From the NCBI GenBank assembly GCA_028583405.1, contig CM053247.1:7894058-7958057 (forward strand): DNA of 64,000 nt, written 5' to 3'. How positions within the stretch are numbered: the first letter of the stretch is position 1; each line of letters opens with the position of its first letter. Of the stretch, positions 61,176 through 64,000 are shown in pieces. The stretch comes from Pogonophryne albipinna. Lineage: Eukaryota; Chordata; Actinopteri; Perciformes; Artedidraconidae. Made by a program: the position numbers and the translations under genes. The notes beneath the pieces were generated by a model, which searched no databases, was not told the origin of the DNA, and worked only from the letters and a program-made list of their open reading frames with translations.

Positions 61176-62523
61176 TCTTCACAACAGGCAGAACTGTAAG
61201 CTGACCTGTTCATTATCTTGGAAATACTATTCTTCATTTGGAAACTTTAACCTGCATAACAAACCTCCCATCTTTATATCTCATGGTGTACGATCTCCAT
61301 AAACACTGCCACCTGGCACAGGAACAGACTAAATCAAACAAAAGTTAAGCCTCATTCTGAGCCAAACCTCTCAGGGCCAAACATCTCTCTGGGAGCGTAT
61401 TCTGAGGCGTCTGCAAAATGTATGACGCCCATTAACAGAAAACACACCTGCACTGATAGCAATGGTCCCATGTGACGCTTCCCCCCCCCCTCAGGGAAAA
61501 ACTCTAAATGTAGATCAGCAGGGAAACTCCCAGTGGAAAGACCAAATCTGCCCCCCTCCCCTTCCAAAACAGTCAACACCTAAACAATGCCAACAATAGC
61601 ACACGTCCATTACAAGCCTGTAGCACAAGCCAGTGACTTCCCCTCGCTAACAATGGCTGCTGACAGCCAGTGAGATCATTTGTATGTGGGGCAAGAGACA
61701 GAGGAGGAGAGGGTGTAACCAAACCAAATACTGGTCTTAACATTGAGGCAACGTGGCCTGTGCAAGCAGAAATCTTGTGTGTTTGTTTGGTTTGGGTATA
61801 TCATAAATCAATTGTTTGGTCTTTAATTATTTAAAATGGGGATTACATTTCGGGGATTACATTTCTCCTAATGCCCACAGTGGCATCTTCACACTGCTTG
61901 TTGGATCTGACGAACAGTCAAAACCCGATGACATTCAGCTTTCAATGATATAAACACAAGAAAATACTCAAACTAGGAATGTTTGGTGACTAACGATTGA
62001 ATACCAAATCAATGGTTGATTCATTTTCCTGGAAAACGACATATCAGTTCATTGAATAATGGTTCAAGTGGCAGCATGCTCTCAATGACAATGCTAACAT
62101 GTGCTAATTAGCACTAAATTACAGATGAGCCGAAGGTATTATTTGGTCATAAAATGTATATGTTGATGTGAAATTGGTGCCAAATGTAAAACCACAGGGT
62201 CATCACAGTAATTCTGAAAATGTAAACATGGGAAAATGAATGTCTGGACCAAGTTTTATAGAAATCAATCAAAAAGTGTTCAAGAGAGGTGAAACTGCAA
62301 ATGTCATGATGTAGAGGAAAATCACTGATTTAAATCTGTAGGGATCATCCTCTGGGGTCAGTGAATGTCTGTAAAAAAACTTCATGGCAATCTATTCACC
62401 TACTGTATATTGTAATTTCAAGTCACCTCAGGCTAAAAATGTAATGAGTCAAATGTTGTCTTCTTCCCTTCCACGCATATGCATACAAAAACAGAACGCC
62501 TTCTTCTACCACAGTAGCAAAGG
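61176..62523. other. ralgds 5' intron, nothing recognised
   Basis: 61370-61720 is somewhat GC-richer and repeat-free; no exon identified. Confidence 0.45.
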
Positions 62524-63702
62524 CAGGGGTAGACATTAAGGGTAAAATGCCACTGGCCCTCCGGGCCGGTGGAATTGTATTATCACTGGCCCTACCATTG
62601 TAACCACTGGCCCGGAGCTTTCGTCCACCAAAAAAAAAATCGACTAATAATGAAGAAAATTAACACATTTGTTGCAATAGTAATGTATGCACTAACTACA
62701 TTACTACTTTTACGACAACATTTGAATCATCAGTTCTTCCTCATTTTCCTCAATTGTTCATATTTGGTTTATTAAAAATAATGATATTGTTAAAAAAATT
62801 CTGCTATTATGAGTATTATTATTTGTATAATGCACTTTCTGCCTTCCTGTCATTAGGAGTTAGACATGTAATGGCTATGTAATTGATTTGATTAGAACCT
62901 TCATTATCCTAAACTGCTGGGACATTTCGCCAATACCTTTATATTGTCTACTCTTCACTTACTTGTCAGCATAGGTCGGCATTGATGTACAGAGCCGATA
63001 GAAGACCTTGTTTATATTGGCATCATATTGAGAGGTGCAGCCAGTGACGCGTCCTAAAACCAGGAAGTAAGCTGCTGGTTCCCTCGACAAAAAGCAATGG
63101 CATTTCTCCACAGGTTTTGGAAAATAGCTGGAAATAAGGTCTGTGGAAAACAAACCTGTTTGATAAATGCACGTTTTGTTCAGCCGGATAATCTCCACAT
63201 GTCTACCCTACTTTTATAATTTTCTAATCATAAATCTAATCGATAGATTATAAAAGGGTTTTAGGACGCGTCACTGCACCACTCTATAGAAGCCAACTCC
63301 ATCGATCAAGCTAGCTGAAACTTCCTCTCTTATTTGAAGATTGTTTTTTGCCCGGCTACCGCTGGTATTAAAAACATTTTGGCGACTGGTTAGGTGGCGC
63401 GATAGTCTGTAGTGAAGGAGCGCGCTCCCGCTCACGGGAGCCTGCTCGCGCTGTGCTCCGCAGCAAACAGCTGTTTGCTTTTCACCCAACAACGACAACC
63501 GACTCACGGAATGCTATGTTGTAGCGTTGATAAACGAAACAATTTAACTAAATTGCTAGTCAAAATACCAAAACCACAGGAATTTTTTTTGAAAGCAATA
63601 TTTTTAGTGGCCCGAGCGGGCAAGTGGAAAGTACGTTATGCTGGCCCGGGGTGTCTAAATAGTGCTTCCGGGCCAGCGGGCCAATTATAATGTCGAGCCC
63701 TG
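62524..63702. mobile_element. hAT-like element (1.18 kb) with nested element
   Basis: Left end CAGGGGTAGACATTA and right end TAATGTCGAGCCCTG are inverted. Subterminal GGCCCTCCGGGCCGG and GGCCAGCGGGCC mirror each other. The flanks share only AAAGG, so the target duplication is imperfect. A second element sits at 63029-63287. Confidence 0.75.
63029..63287. mobile_element. Short element with TIR related to 31903-32894
   Basis: GTGCAGCCAGTGACGCGTCC at the left and GGACGCGTCACTGCACCACT followed by CTAT at the right are imperfect inverted ends. The terminal GTGCAGTGA / TCACTGCAC core is shared with the 1-kb element. Confidence 0.65.
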
Positions 63703-64000
63703 AAAGGGTCTATTTTTTAAACTAAAACTTGACATGTTCATATTTTTCTGTTGACAAGCCACAGGCCAAATAAATACTGATTTGATTTGGAAATACCTCA
63801 ATCCACATTTCCTGCTGTCCGATAATTAATTCAATTTAGCTTTGACTTCAGATGTATTCCAAGAAGAAGAGGAGGTGTTGTTCTCTTTCAGGTGCCTTTG
63901 AGTTATTTGTGCTTTTTGCTTGTTTGTCTCACCCACACACTTTGTTCTATACTCTCTCTTGTTTCTCTTTCCATCACAAACACGATAACTTGAATAAACC
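63703..64000. other. Window end, nothing recognised
   Basis: AT-rich sequence with no exon or element boundary. Confidence 0.5.

Overview
This is a teleost fish nuclear genome window. The evidence is intron-containing vertebrate genes with GT-AG splice sites, very long CA, CT, GA and AT microsatellites, and a high density of hAT, Harbinger-like and piggyBac-like elements plus truncated LINE tails. Most long open frames are microsatellite, intron or transposon noise. I rebuilt the genes exon by exon from protein similarity, splice sites and reading phase, working from memory of the families.

Three protein-coding genes are supported. (1) The 3' part of a Derlin gene, best derl3, on the plus strand (three exons, 4213-5753); its earlier exons lie left of the window. 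(2) A complete smarcb1 (SNF5/INI1/BAF47), on the minus strand (nine coding exons, 20137 down to 8666, 373 aa), tail-to-tail with derl3. (3) A ralgds-family Ral guanine nucleotide exchange factor on the minus strand (sixteen exons, 51711 down to 29426, 761 aa visible). It carries REM, CDC25 and Ras-association domains, and its N-terminal exon(s) were not found in the window. Products: Derlin acts in ER-associated degradation, SMARCB1 is a core BAF chromatin-remodelling subunit, and RalGDS activates RalA/B downstream of Ras. They are neighbours by conserved synteny, not an operon; the same neighbourhood exists on human 22q11 (SMARCB1, DERL3 and the RalGDS relative RGL4).

Layout: 1-4212 is a nest of transposons in a derl3 intron, including a CGGBP1-type hAT element interrupted by a second copy of its own family. 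4213-8300 is the derl3 end, its 3' UTR and repeats. 8666-20137 is smarcb1. 20138-24500 is its promoter side, a 20-bp minisatellite, a 1.4-kb hAT element with perfect 8-bp target duplications and repeat-rich intergenic DNA. 24550-29425 is gene-free and probably partly ralgds 3' UTR. 29426-51711 is ralgds, with many insertions in its introns: an intact-frame LINE fragment, a Harbinger-like element, hAT MITEs, nested MITEs and a partial copy of a ralgds exon. 51712-64000 shows no exon I can defend; it is probably 5' intron of ralgds, with several more well-delimited DNA transposons.

I found no previously undescribed biological system. The most interesting items are the ralgds exon fragment copied into the preceding intron, the ralgds/RGL4 orthology question, the short-isoform-only smarcb1 exon 2, a 33-nt microexon with a transposon ending 52 bp upstream of its acceptor, and several insertions datable by nesting and target-site duplications.
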